Source: Eretmocerus hayati
Lineage: Eukaryota > Arthropoda > Insecta > Hymenoptera > Aphelinidae
Length of the DNA: 64,000 nt
Direction of reading: 5' to 3'
NCBI GenBank assembly: GCA_029851415.1
Contig: CM056741.1
Coordinates: forward strand, 176,807,021 to 176,871,020
Shown: positions 1 through 12,081 of the stretch, in pieces
Layout of the letters: every line of letters begins with the position of its first letter
How positions within the stretch are numbered: the first letter of the stretch is position 1
Position numbers and translations under genes: made by a program
The notes under the pieces: generated by a model
The model's input: the letters and a program-made list of their open reading frames with translations, nothing else
Told to the model about the DNA's origin: nothing
Databases searched by the model: none

Positions 1-357
1 GCATACATTGCTCAAATTATAATTCATTCTTACACAGAAAAAGCCAATCTTTCACCGCAGTTGATGATGAGTTCACTTGCTAAATTCGCGCAGAATGAAA
101 TAAAGTATATCCCAACAATGATGCAACCAAATATCACCCTTTTCCATAAACATGCATTCCCATAAATCGTCTGAAATTTGAGCTTTGCGTAATTGTTCAT
201 GACATTCTCTAGATACATGCGACTCAATACTCACGTAGTAATAGAACAAAGCTAACACAATTATACTTTCAATGGTCATCCACAGTGTGATCAAAGAGAA
301 AATTTCGTCTAGTGATCTGCAGCAACTCAAAAAGTGTATATTAGATCAATGAAAAGC
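1..357. other. AT-rich non-genic sequence
   Basis: I see no gene, RNA or repeat here. The only open frames are short, overlapping and of low complexity. Confidence 0.5.
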
Positions 358-520
358 TTAAGGCGAGTCCGTACACTGTCACGTGGTCGATCCAGGCCTA
401 GGGAATTGTGGTGTCCCCACCGCCGTCTCAAATTTTACAAATGTAAGAGTTCGAGCCCAGCAAGTGGCGCCACCACGGTAGTGCACAATACCAAAAGGTT
501 ATGTGGCGTGTGAGTTAGAT
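358..520 (+). repeat. SINE-like tRNA-derived fragment
   Basis: A perfect match to the Pol III B box (GTTCGAGCC, 449-457) lies about 60 bp downstream of an A-box-like stretch at 384-396 (TGGTCGATCCAGG). That is the order and spacing of a tRNA-derived SINE head. The left edge, TTAAGGCGAGTCCGTACAC (358-376), recurs exactly in inverted orientation at 22123-22141, so this boundary belongs to a dispersed element. No poly(A) tail is visible. It could instead be the end of a TTAA-target DNA element that happens to contain a B box. Confidence 0.35.
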
Positions 521-759
521 GGAATGAGGGGTTAGTAATAATACATTCAACGATATGATATTATTTTCTTATCTCTCCAACGCTTATCTGTGACACTCAA
601 CAGTGAAAACTCATTATTTGAGCCCCTTTGCCACGATGCGAATGATAGGTTACGAACGACCATGTTGAATGGCACGTCTTTGGATGTGTGTTGTTCGAGT
701 GACGTCTCATCTATGTGATTGTTTCTCCTCAGAATTGCCAGAATTTTTTTGTCGATTGG
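521..759. other. No gene recognised
   Basis: AT-rich sequence. The short minus-strand open frame of about 70 codons at 547-765 has no recognisable domain. Confidence 0.4.
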
Positions 760-927
760 AATCATGCCATTCTATTTTCTCCAATTATTTTCATGAATAC
801 ATATAAACAACTCGCGTTTTTATCGTTTTTCTAAATACATTCTAATCATGCCATTCTACTTTTCGCAATAATTCTCATGAATTCATATAAACAACTCATG
901 TTTATATCGTTTTTCAAAAATACATCC
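760..927 (+). repeat. 84-bp tandem duplication, two copies
   Basis: Two adjacent diverged copies begin at 760 and 844. Each starts AATCATGCCATTCTA and runs through CATATAAACAACTC and ATCGTTTTTC. Several substitutions separate them, so the duplication is not recent. Confidence 0.7.
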
Positions 928-3900
928 TCAAGCTGTCAGCAACATACCTAGCTGTTGCAATCCTTCTGTCTTTTCAAGTTCAATAAATATATCGTGATAC
1001 GTCCTCTCATTCATTTTACACTGTTGCTTTCAAACAACCCACCAAAAAACTACTGCTGAATATCACAAATGTTGAAATTTCAGTCTTGTGCTATTACTGC
1101 TAATTTTTTGGGACCGAACTGTCAATTCTTCTCAACCTATATAGATTGGCAGAGCATGCCGAGTTATGGGCTAAATGTCTGTAAATCCATTGAATTATCA
1201 ATATCCAAATTTTGAAACTTTTCATGAACTTTACATGATAATGCGATCATACGTGTTTAGAATCTTTATGTACAGAAAGCTTATCTCTGTTGTTACTGAA
1301 ATTTGCATCCCAACCACAAATCTTATAGATAACAGAATGAATCGTGTCATAATTATGTAAACAAAAAATCAATCAAGTAATCTATCAACGAATGAACTCA
1401 GTTCAAATATGCACATATTTTCACGCACAGTCACCATTTGACTCATGCTCAAATCTAGGGATATCTATTACCCTTGAACGTTAATTTCGGTTTCAGAACC
1501 ATCGTTTCAGTGGATCTCTGCATCCTTAGACACATATTATTGATTTTCAGGATATGTTGCATCTTTCTATGCGTATGGCTGATCCAAAAGTTGTATGATG
1601 CATCTTTATATGCGTCTGATTGTTTGTAAGGATCTATTACATCCTCTATCAAGACCTATTTGTCTGAATTCCTTGTTACATCTTCGTTTCATGGATTTAG
1701 CTTATCAATCACGCCGAACTTGAAACAGCTCTCTAATCATTTGACAAGAAAAAATGTTCTCAGACTGGTTTCTCGATACAGATCACGTTTCACCAAATAT
1801 CGAATACATTTATAAATGTTTGACACCGAAAAAATCAGTCCAAATCGTTATTCATCTCTGACGCAATTCAGCACAGAGGTATACAATCAACTTATCACTC
1901 GTATTATTATTTTTCGTATACGAAAAATTAATTCGTATCATTACAGAGGTATACGATTCACGTATATAGCGGTGCGATTGACTGTCAGAGAGCATGGTTA
2001 CATGGTCAGAAGGAGCTTTTGAATTTCAAAAAATTCGCCACAGGCTGCAGCAAACTTCTTGTGTGTTTATCAGGATTCGATCAGATTCATCGCATCTCGC
2101 AACATCAAGATACAAACCAAAATTCAGTGTAAATTTCATTTCTTGAGCGCTAAATTCCGAGGCCCATCGTTGCAGTAAACATGTGTTAGTAAAATTATAC
2201 AAACCAAGTAAAATCATCTTCGAGCACAAAAATATCGACCTAAGTTTGTCAATGAGCAACGAGATCGGACGGAAATGAGGATTTCTCAATCATACAATGG
2301 GGCTAGGGGCTATCTCGCCATCGAGTACTTATATCGATGACACATCTATGATTCATTAATTGAAGATGGAATATCAGATACCTCATCGAGGACAGGGTCT
2401 AAAATATGTAGCGCCAATTACTCTAGCAAATTTTTAACAATAATTTCGTGTAAACAAGTCACTTACATGGAATATATTTGACAATGAAGGCGCAAACCTG
2501 ACATCCCAATCAAGTTTATCCCAAGACTGACTGCCGACGACACTCTGCATGAAAACGTGACAATCGTCGCGGCTATCTCTGCGGGGTCCTTTCTGTTCAC
2601 TATTTGAGCGTGAGAAATTCAGTTCTAGTTGAGAAACCAACTATTGAAACGCTTCGGCAAATAATTGTGATTAATGAATTCGTTACGACAATGAGAGATA
2701 TTAATTTTTTTCCACAAAAAGTATACCTTGCCCGAAAAACAAGAGTGTAGATGACCTGAATGCTCCCAAAAAGGAATGTCGTGAGAATAACTCTAAATAT
2801 CAGAATAAAATTGTATCTAAGTTTCTATTTTTGCTCATAGCTTCTCCTGCATTTAATCGACCCACCTTTCAATGAACTAGAGAGATTCTATTCCAACATT
2901 CTTCATCAATTGGTTGATACCAATTGATTGAACTACCTTTGGACGTGATTTCAATTCATTCTTCAACAAAAATTCAGAATTTCCACCAAAAACTCTATTC
3001 TGATCACATAACAAAAACCTTTGTTTTCATAATCCAAATCAATTTGAAGTTAGCATCGGTGGGTTATTTCGAGAAGAATCTTCGTTTGTCAGGTGGATTC
3101 TCGTGAGACTGTATCGTAGAAAGATATTTCAGTGTAACAAGACAAAATTTTAGCAATTGTCCTATAATCAATCCATAGTAAATCGGATTAAATGCAGGAA
3201 GAGGAGAATTACAGATTTACTTATAACATCCTCATGGTACTGAAAAGTCTCAATTCGATGAGATGAGCGGTACAGATGCGACACTGATGCATGAAGGATA
3301 ACAAACGCATAAACATTCACAAAGGGCAGAAAAATTCAGTCTATCTCCGGTTTGACCAGAAGTTTGTGATATGAGAAGCTCACTCAACAGCACCTCAGAT
3401 GGATCTTGATAATATATAAACATGAACATATCAGAAAAAAATGTAGGCTACTGATTGTGAAATTGAGCATTGGTTTGATACTATCGATCGATCTCAAATT
3501 TGAATTTTGAGTTCGAATGAGAAGAAGAATAAGATTTGAATGTTTGATCCATATCATTTTCTATACTTTTCATGATTTTTTTTTCTATGTTTCTTTGAAG
3601 TCCAGTTCTGGGAGAAAATAATTCCAGTATATTAGTGAAAAAAAGAATAAATTCCTGGCTCATCCATGCAATTTGAGCTAGAAGAATCAATTGGCAAAAT
3701 ACCTTGGCCTTGTGAGATTATAGCTCACACGTATTTAGGGTTGTTCTCCCCCGATGGCAGCATATGGTGGTGCAATCATTGTTAGATACCGCTGAAGATA
3801 TAGTTTCACTCATTCATGAATTATTCTCCATCACCTCATTTCTCAGTTTTTGGTTTGAATGTTGGGCCAGCATGTTCACTGAATAAGATTTGTTGGTTTC

Positions 3901-5504
3901 TACAAGTCCTGTAAAGATCAAAAGAATCAGAATTCAATTCTCTTTTCAGTCATCACCAAGAAATGGCAGTGACCAGAACCTGAAAAGAGATGAATCTTAT
4001 TTAGAGTTAAAAAGGAGACAGTTCTCCATCATTGTTAATAATTAAGTGAGGTTAACCTTTTCCAATGATTAATTGATATTTTTAAAGTAACATGAGCTCC
4101 ATGGGGTAGAAATAGTCTTACCTCGCTACTACATCTGATCATGACGACTCCAGCTGACACAGCCCTGGAGGTGGTCCAAGTAGGTGGACATACCTCTCTA
4201 ATGATCCTAGTGCTTCTAGGATATACCCAGAGGACACAAACACAATAACAAACATCCTAGCATGAATATCTGACCCATTACAACTGAATCCGAGAGAGAC
4301 CCTCTGTAAAACCAAGACTCCAACCATCTTAGTTGGAGATATAAACAGTCGACTTGGAGTGTTGAGGGTGGAAGATGATGCAGTAGGTATCAATAAGACC
4401 TCACATAATTTCTGGAGACGGGTAACATCCATAGAAGTGATTAGTACACCTCTAGCAACTACTACACCAAGTTCGTTCCTTAGTCCAAGCCTTATTCCAA
4501 ACTTTCCGCAATACCTGCAATCATGTAAGAGCTTCAAATGAATAAACTAGCTACATGACAGTTAGTTCATCTGAAACAAGACATTTTTTATGATCTTTCA
4601 AGCCTAAATAATCATGCTTTCAATCTCTAATTCATGAGCTGAGTGAAAAAGTTAGGTTTGTTTACTAGCTGCCCCATGCCAGTACATGCTGGATAGGGCC
4701 ATGTTGTTGAGTACTATAGATAATGAGTACGACTTACCCAGCTTCTCTGGAGCATTCAGGTTGTAGGAAAAGACCAAACGCAGATGCCACAACCAATAAT
4801 AGATTATCGAAGTCATCAATTACTGAGCTACTGACGACGTAAACAGTCGGGTTTTGTTCGCCCGAGCAGACACTTATTGTGCGCTGATGGTGTGGGTCCT
4901 GCGTGGTGCCACGCCTGGGGAAAGATTTCACAGGTTCTTGATGAACCACTGCACACACTGACACACCAGGAACACAAAAACACTAAACTTTCACGTAGCG
5001 CGAGCACCAGGAAGCCGTGTGATCAACCTGTTGCAGAGACGCGGCGGCGGCCATTTTGGGTGCCGGTATGCCAATTGCTGAATTGCCGTACGAGCGTGCG
5101 CATTGGCGCGGCACTTTGAAAATACATGCACGGGCACTTGGATTATATTTTCTCTATATAACCGGAGAAATCAGATGTAATATTTTGTAACTTTAATTTG
5201 AGCTCGTTTTTCCAACACACTTGCGTTCTACATGAGCATTACACGGACAGAACAGTTACTCAAGCGTCTCATGTGGCTCAACGCTCCACTGTGTTTTTAC
5301 GATCCTCAGGAGAGCGTGCCTATGGTTCAGTTGCGAACCATTCTTTTCACGGAATCTCACACGAAAGATGATAACCGATATTTTCCGGATTTTTTCAAAC
5401 AGGAGCATCCTACACGGACAACACTCGGGCGAAACAGTCACCCGAAGGCCTCGTGTGCGTCGTCGCCAGAGTGTGAGTTTGCGATTTTCCGGGAGGAGGA
5501 TTTA
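928..5504. other. Long AT-rich intergenic region without recognisable genes
   Basis: Open frames stay below about 130 codons and none has a recognisable domain, signal peptide or convincing splice structure. The 132-codon minus frame at 4139-4537 has an ordinary shadow composition and a competing frame on the other strand. The stretch at about 4730-5110 is somewhat richer in GC and contains GGCGGCCATTTTG at about 5045-5060, resembling a YY1/Pho site, so a promoter or first exon of an unseen gene is possible but unproven. Confidence 0.4.
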
Positions 5505-8399
5505 TGAATCGGTGATGAACTCTTCAATTTATGGAATATTATCGTCAGACGGATGATCCCTGATATCTTTTCGATTTTTCTATCGCAAGCATACTCTATA
5601 TTAGCACCACGAGCCGAAACTGGAGATCGCGCGCTTCGCGTCGTCCGTTTACTGAGGGTAGATTCGCGACTCTCTATACAATGAGTTGGTGGATCGGTGG
5701 AAATCTATTGAACTCATGGAATTTCATCGTCTGACGGATGATCCCTGATATCTTTTCGATTTTTCTATCGCAAGCATACTCTATATCAGCACCACGAGCC
5801 GAAACTGGAGATCGCGCGCTTCGCGTCGTCCGTTTACTGAGGGTAGATTCGCGACTCTCTATACAATGAGTTGGTGGATCGGTGGAAATCTATTGAACTC
5901 ATGGAATTTCATCGTCTGACGGATGATCCCTGATATCTTTTCGATTTTTCTATCGCAAGCATACTCTATATCAGCACCACGAGCCGAAACTGGAGATCGG
6001 GCGCTTCGCGTCGTCCGTTTACTGAGGGTAGATTCGCGACTCTCTATACGATGAGTTGATGGATTGGTGGAAATCTATTGAACTCATGGAATTTCATCGT
6101 CTGACGGATGATCCCTGATATCTTTTCGATTTTTCTATCGCAAGCATACTCTATATTAGCACCACGAGCCGAAACTGGAGATCGCGCGCTTCGCGTCGTC
6201 CGTTTACTGAGGGTAGATTCGCGACTCTCTATACAATGAGTTGGTGGATCGGTGGAAATCTATTGAACTCATGGAATTTCATCGTCTGACGGATGATCCC
6301 TGATATCTTTTCGATTTTTCTATCGCAAGCATACTCTATATCAGCACCACGAGCCGAAACTGGAGATCGCGCGCTTCGCGTCGTCCGTTTACTGAGGGTA
6401 GATTCGCGACTCTCTATACAATGAGTTGGTGGATCGGTGGAAATCTATTGAACCCATGGAATTTCATCGTCTGACGGATGATCCCTGATAGCTTTTCGAT
6501 TTTTCTATCGCAAGCATACTCTATATCAGCACCACGAGCCGAAACTGGAGATCGGGCGCTTCGCGTCGTCCGTTAACTGAGGGTAGATTCGCGACTCTCT
6601 ATACGATGAGTTGATGGATTGGTGGAAATCTATTGAACTCATGGAATTTCATCGTCTGACGGATGATCCCTGATATCTTTCCGATTTTTTTATCGCAAGC
6701 ATACTCTATATCAGCACCACGAGCCGAAACTGGAGATCGGGCGCTTCGCGTCGTCCGTTTACTGAGGGTAGATTCGCGACTCTCTATACGATGAGTTGAT
6801 GGATCGGTGGAAATCTATTGAACTCATGGAATTTCATCGTGTGACGGATGATCCCTGATATCTTTTCGATTTTTCTATCGCAAGCATACTCTATATCAGC
6901 ACCACGAGCCGAAACTGGAGATCGGGCGCTTCGCGTCGTCCGTTTACTGAGGGTAGATTCGCGACTCTCTATACGATGAGTTGGTGGATCGGTGGAAATC
7001 TATTGAACTCATGGAATTTCATCGTCTGACGGATGATCCCTGATTTCTTTTCGATTTTTCTATCGCAAGCATACTCTATATCAGCACCACGAGCCGAAAC
7101 TGGAGATCGGGCGCTTCGCGTCGTCCGTTTACTGAGGGTAGATTCGCGACTCTCTATACGATGAGTTGGTGGATCGGTGGATATCTATTGTACTCATGGA
7201 ATTTCATCGTCTGACGGATGATCCCTGATATCTTTTCGATTTTTCTATCGCAAGCATACTCTATATCAGCACCACGAGCCGAAACTGGAGATCGGGCGCT
7301 TTGCGTCGTCCGTTTACTGAGGGTAGATTCGCGACTCTCTATACGATGAGTTGATGGATCGGTGGAAATCTATTGAACTCATGGAATTTCATCGTCTGAC
7401 GGATGATCCCTGATATTTTTTCGATTTTTCTATCGCAAGCATACTCTTTATCAGCACCACGAGCCGAAACTGGAGATCGGGCGCTTCGCGTCGTCCGTTT
7501 ACTGAGGGTAGATTCGCGACTCTCTATACGATGAGTTGGTGGATCGGTGGAAATCTATTGAACTCATGAAATTCCATCGTCCTACGGATGATCCCTGATA
7601 TCTTTTCGATTTTTCTATCGCAAGCATACTCTATATCAGCACCACGAGCCGAAACTGGAGTTCGCGCGCTTCGCGTCGTCCGTTTACTGAGGGTAGATTC
7701 GCGGCTCTCTATATGATGAGTTGGTGGATCGGTGGAAATCTATTGAACTCATGGAATTTCATCGTCTGACGGATGATCCCTGATATCTTTTCGATTTTTC
7801 TATCGCAAGCATACTCTATATCATCACCACGAGCCGAAACTGGAGATCGGGCGTTTCGTGTCGTCCGTTTACTGAGGGTAGATTAGCGACTCTGTATACG
7901 ATGAGTTGGTGGATCGGTGGAAATCTATTGAACTCATGGAATTTCATCATCTAACGGATGATCCCTGATATCTTTTCGATCTTTCTATCGCAAGCATACT
8001 CTATATCAGCACCACGAGCCGAAACTGGAGATCGGGCGCTTCGCGTCGTCCGTTTACTGAGGGTAGATTCGCGACTCTCTATACGATGAGTTGATGGATC
8101 GGTGGAAATCTATTGAACTCATGGAATTTCATCGTCCTACGGATGATCCCTGATATCTTTTCGATTTTTCTATCGCAAGCATACTCTATATCAGCACCAC
8201 GAGCCGAAACTGGAGATCGGGCGCTTCGCGTCGTCCGTTTACTGAGGGTAGATTCGCGACTCTCTATACGATGAGTTCGTGGATCGGCGGAAATCTATTG
8301 AACTCATGGAATTTCATCGTCTGACGGATGATCCCTGATATCTTTTCGATTTTTCTATCGCAAGCATACTCTATATCAGCACCACGAGCCGAAACTGGA
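5505..8399 (+). repeat. 185-bp satellite array I, about 15.6 monomers
   Basis: Head-to-tail monomers contain GCAAGCATACTCTATATCAG, CACGAGCCGAAACTGG, CTTCGCGTCGTCCGTTTACT and GGATCGGTGGAAATCTATTG. The GCAAGC landmark falls at 5585, 5770, 5955, 7435 and 8360, all exact multiples of 185 bp, so there is no net length change across 15 units. The first monomer is diverged (ATTATCGTCAGACGG), as expected at an array edge. The next monomers alternate between ATCGCGCGC/ACAATGAG and ATCGGGCGC/ACGATGAG types in a three-unit pattern (monomers 1-6). Monomer length is near that of a nucleosomal repeat. No stable open frame runs through the array. Confidence 0.95.
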
Positions 8400-8943
8400 C
8401 ATTCTAAATCTCTTGGAGGAAAAAAAGCCTTCAACTAGAGTATATTTTTCCTCCAAGCTTACAGGTATTTCGCTTGAAGGTGAATTCTCCTCCCACTGGA
8501 GGAATATTTACCTCCAAGCTGAAGGGAAGTTCGGTTTCGCCTCCAAGGTAGAGAGGTAACCTCAAAACTACTTCAGACCAACGCGAGTTTTATCATTGAC
8601 ACAATTCGCGGAAGATTCTTTTATTCTACGGGATACTCAATAATGATCCTCTCTGACAAAATTCATAATTCAATCAATATCATAGTAGTTGAGCGCACGG
8701 CGACGCGAGGTATATGTAATATATCATATGCACGCGGCAAGCATGTTGAAACGCGTTGCACGACTTATATTATGCCCTTTATTCAATGCCTGCATCCTGA
8801 TAAAGCTGGCTATTTCGGGGGCTTTTCAACTATATTCCTTGTTTTGACGGTAATTATGACGGGCCACGAGAACAATGCCCAAATCACAAGCTCCCTGAGG
8901 GAGCCGATGAACATGTGCGACTTTTAGGACTATGTTAACAGAG

Positions 8944-9016
8944 ATTCGTAGTGGTCTAGTGGTAAACCTTTTGCTCGGCAACCCAAAGATCGAGAGATCG
9001 CATCCCGCTACGGCCA
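8944..9016 (+). other. tRNA-like segment in left arm
   Basis: This 73-nt piece has an acceptor-like pairing (TCGTAG with CTACGG), a strong A box (TGGTCTAGTGG), a B-box-like GAGATCGCATCC, ends in CCA and is followed by a run of T that would stop Pol III. The T-arm stem and anticodon arm do not fold canonically. I read it as a tRNA-derived SINE head or relic, not a functional tRNA gene. Confidence 0.4.
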
Positions 9017-9421
9017 AATTTTTTTTTTTTTTTTTTCGTTTAACCTAGTTTTACTTCATTATCACTATGGTATTTTTATGAATTCAACTTGATTTTATTC
9101 GATCACTTCTTGAAATGATTCGACTAAAATTATTCATCAAAATTTTTGCATTTGGCATCATATTCCCATAGTTAAAGTAAAATGATCTTTACGAGAAATT
9201 TGCGATTCTCAATCCAGACGTTTGAATTATTGGGCTTCAGTGATACCTATAAAGTTGTTACGAATTGTACAAACTGGATTTTTCTTTATTTTTATTAATC
9301 TGAAAAATTGCCTGAATGGGTTGGGTTTGGAACGCTTAAGTCTTGAAAAAGAAAAAAAATAAAGCTGGACGTAGTAATAATAAAGTAGTAATAGTTTAAA
9401 CGAACGAAAAAAAAAAATTCG

Positions 9422-9493
9422 ACCGAAGCGGGATGCGATCTCTCGATCTTTGGGTTGCCGAGCAAAAGGTTTACCACTAGACCACTACGAATC
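9422..9493 (-). other. tRNA-like segment in right arm
   Basis: Inverted copy of the tRNA-like segment of the left arm, with small changes near its 3' end (CTTCGGTC in place of CTACGGCC) and the same T-run. Its presence in both arms shows the tRNA-like unit predates the palindrome. Confidence 0.4.
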
Positions 9494-10035
9494 TCTGTTA
9501 ACATAGTCTTAAAAGTCGCACATGTTCATCGGCTCCCTCAGGGAGCTTGTGATTTGGGCATTGTTCTCGTGGCCCGTCATAATTACCGTCAAAACAAGGA
9601 ATATAGTTGAAAAGCCCCCGAAATAGCCAGCTTTATCAGGATGCAGGCATTGAATAAAGGGCATAATATAAGTCGTGCAACGCGTTTCAACATGCTTGCC
9701 GCGTGCATATGATATATTACATATGTCTCGCGTCGCCGTGCGCTCAACTACTATGATATTGATTGAATTATGAATTTTGTCAGAGAGGATCATTATTGAG
9801 TATCCCGTAGAATAAAAGAATCTTCCGCGAATTGTGTCAATGATAAAACTCGCGTTGGTCTAAAATAGTTTTGAGGTTACCTCTCTACCTTGGAGGCGAA
9901 ACCGAACTTCCCTTCAGCTTGGAGGTAAATATTCCTCCAGTTGGAGGAGAATTTACCTTCAAGCGAAATACCTGTAAGCTTGGGGGAGAAATAACCTCTA
10001 GTTGAAGGCTTTTTTTCCTCCAAGAGATTTAGAGT

Positions 10036-10390
10036 GAGATCGGGCGCTTCGCGTCGTCCGTTTACTGAGGGTAGATTCGCGACTCTCTATACGAGAGTTG
10101 ATGGATCGGTGGAAATCTATTGAACTCATGGAATTTCATCGTCTGACGGATGATCCCTGATATCTTTTCGATTTTTCTATCGCAAGCATACTCTATATCA
10201 GCACCACGAGCCGAAACTGGAGATCGGGCGCTTCGCGTCGTCCGTTTACTGAGGGTAGATTCGCGACTCTCTATACGATGAGTTGATGGATCGGTGGAAA
10301 GCTATTGAACTCATGGAATTTCATCGTCTGATGAGTGATCCCTGATATCTTTTCGATTTTTCTATCGGAAGCATACTCTATATCAGCACC
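10036..10390 (+). repeat. 185-bp satellite array I, continuation (about 1.9 monomers)
   Basis: Same monomer, orientation and phase as the array left of the foldback element. One base is missing in TATACGAGAGTTG (TATACGATGAGTTG elsewhere). The array ends abruptly at TATCAGCACC. Confidence 0.93.
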
Positions 10391-11799
10391 ATAAACACTC
10401 CAAAAAGAAATCCTTGGTCTCAGATTGATTTCGTGCGTAGAGCATGAAGCAACAAAAACAAGATGATGAATCTCCAAGATAAGCTAGCGATTCATCTATC
10501 TAGATATTTGACCTATAGAATCGAAAAAGTTGACTCAAAAAAGAATGTGAGACCCAGCCCATTTTTGTCTATAGTTTTCTCGTGGAATTACTCGTTTTGT
10601 TCTTTTACAACCATTAGATTGTATACGATTATTCCTCGTGTTTCTGTGTCGAAAAATTATTTCCTCCCATGAATCTCTTGAATAGATAAATAAAGTACTG
10701 CCCTCTCTGTTTTTCCCGAATCTATAAACTGTAAGTAACAGTTTTTCTTGATGACGCCTAGGAAAATTGCTACGTGGTCCATGAGACCATATAATAATGA
10801 CATTTGTTTCGACCTTGTTGAAATGTCCACTCAAAAGACTTGCTACAATAAGTGTTTTGAGGAAATTAATACAATATTCATTTTGCCGCGATGAATCGAT
10901 TGGTTCATAAGGAAACTAGATGAAATGAATAAGAACCAACTGTCCCTTTATTTATTTATGAATGATGCAAAATTTATGAATTGAACTACGGTAATGATGA
11001 AAATGAAGTGTACCTTTTTCCAATTGCAGATGAACATCGAATCACATGAGTAAGGTGGTGTTCAAACGAGCTGAGACATGTCTTTCACTTCGTCATAATT
11101 TACCATTTAATGACCAATGATTGACTGACGTCGGAATTTTTTTCATTTTTCGTATTTTTTTGGAATTATGAATCTTTGGTTCAAAGAGACTTGAATTACA
11201 TGAATGGATGACTTTATCGTTATTCTTTCGAAAAAAATCGACTTAGCCTCGAAGGTGTGCACTTTTTCGTATTGTTGTGAAGATATCACTACAAAGAAAA
11301 TATCTTGAAATCGGTACAGTCTTGTGAGAGCGGATTTCTTGAAATGAGACCAAGAATCAGAAAATCTTATTGGAGCATGAAACATCCTCTCTAAACGAGA
11401 GATTCACCATTAGAAATGGGATATTCCTTCACAAAATGGAAGATCGCGTTATTCAAGAGAATAGGCTCACTTTCAAGTATTTGATTCCATGATTTGAGGG
11501 ATGGAGAGCGCAGGTGTTTGCAAAGTCTCAGGGCTCGAATTGTTATTCGAAAGTGCTCGACGACTCGATGGATGCTTGATGATGCGGCTGCAGGTGGGGC
11601 AAAGGTACGCTGGCAACGAATTTGTGAGCAGTGGAAAATCAAAAAAGATAGATCGATGCACCGAAAATTCTACTTCCCGAATTCGCAAGGGGAAAAACTC
11701 TACCTTCGTCTATTTTCTTGAAATTACGAGGAAACTAGCTTATTCCACCCATCCTAAGCTCCTTGACCCTTGCTCGTAACGACACACTCTTGGTGTAGG
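10391..11799. other. No gene recognised
   Basis: AT-rich DNA between satellite and a foldback element. Overlapping open frames around 11391-11779 on both strands are mutual shadows with no domain or splice signals that I would trust. Confidence 0.4.
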
Positions 11800-12081
11800 A
11801 AAATTTCACCCGGTCTAAAAAAAACTACCACCTCGGTTTTTCCAAATTTTATATTGGTTTTTCTGTGATTAGCGGTAATTAGGTTTTGACTAATGGTGTA
11901 CTGCAGTCGGCTGACTCATTTACAGCGGTGTGGCGCATCATGCTGGTGTGAACATGATATAATGTAGCACGTTCACACTAGGGCTTGGGATTGGAAAATA
12001 ATTCTACTAATCGCGGAAAACCCAATAGAAAATTTTAAAAGACCGAGGTGGTCGAATTTTTTTGGGATCGGGTAGAATTTG
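11800..12081. mobile_element. Foldback MITE
   Basis: The ends are diverged inverted copies: AAATTTCACCCGGTC on the left and, reverse-complemented, AAATTCTACCCGATCC on the right. The arms continue through ACCACCTCGGT and a (T/G)TTTTTCNGNGATTAG stretch. An inner hairpin is formed by GTGTGAACATG and CACGTTCACAC. No coding capacity. Confidence 0.75.

Larger units (their letters stand above)
8400..10035. mobile_element. Foldback (long inverted repeat) element inserted in the satellite
   Basis: Left arm from 8400 to about 9055 and right arm from about 9365 to 10035 are near-identical inverted copies around a spacer of about 300 bp. The ends read (C)ATTCTAAATCTCTTGG and, reverse-complemented, ACTCTAAATCTCTTGG. 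Satellite sequence stops at CTGGA (8399) and resumes at GAGATCGGG (10036). An uninterrupted monomer reads CTGGAGATCGGG, which implies a clean insertion with a 2-bp GA duplication. Both arms carry repeated CCTCCAAG/CTTGGAGG motifs near the ends, a tRNA-like segment and a mirrored 94-codon ATG frame (8643-8927 plus, 9509-9793 minus) differing at one residue. The product has one hydrophobic stretch and no recognisable domain. No transposase is present. Confidence 0.9.

Noticed and set aside
4139..4537. 132-codon minus-strand open frame
   Set aside because: No domain, no signal peptide, competing frame on the other strand, ordinary composition.
8944..9016. Functional tRNA gene
   Set aside because: A and B boxes are present, but the T arm and anticodon arm do not fold canonically and the unit is duplicated in foldback arms.
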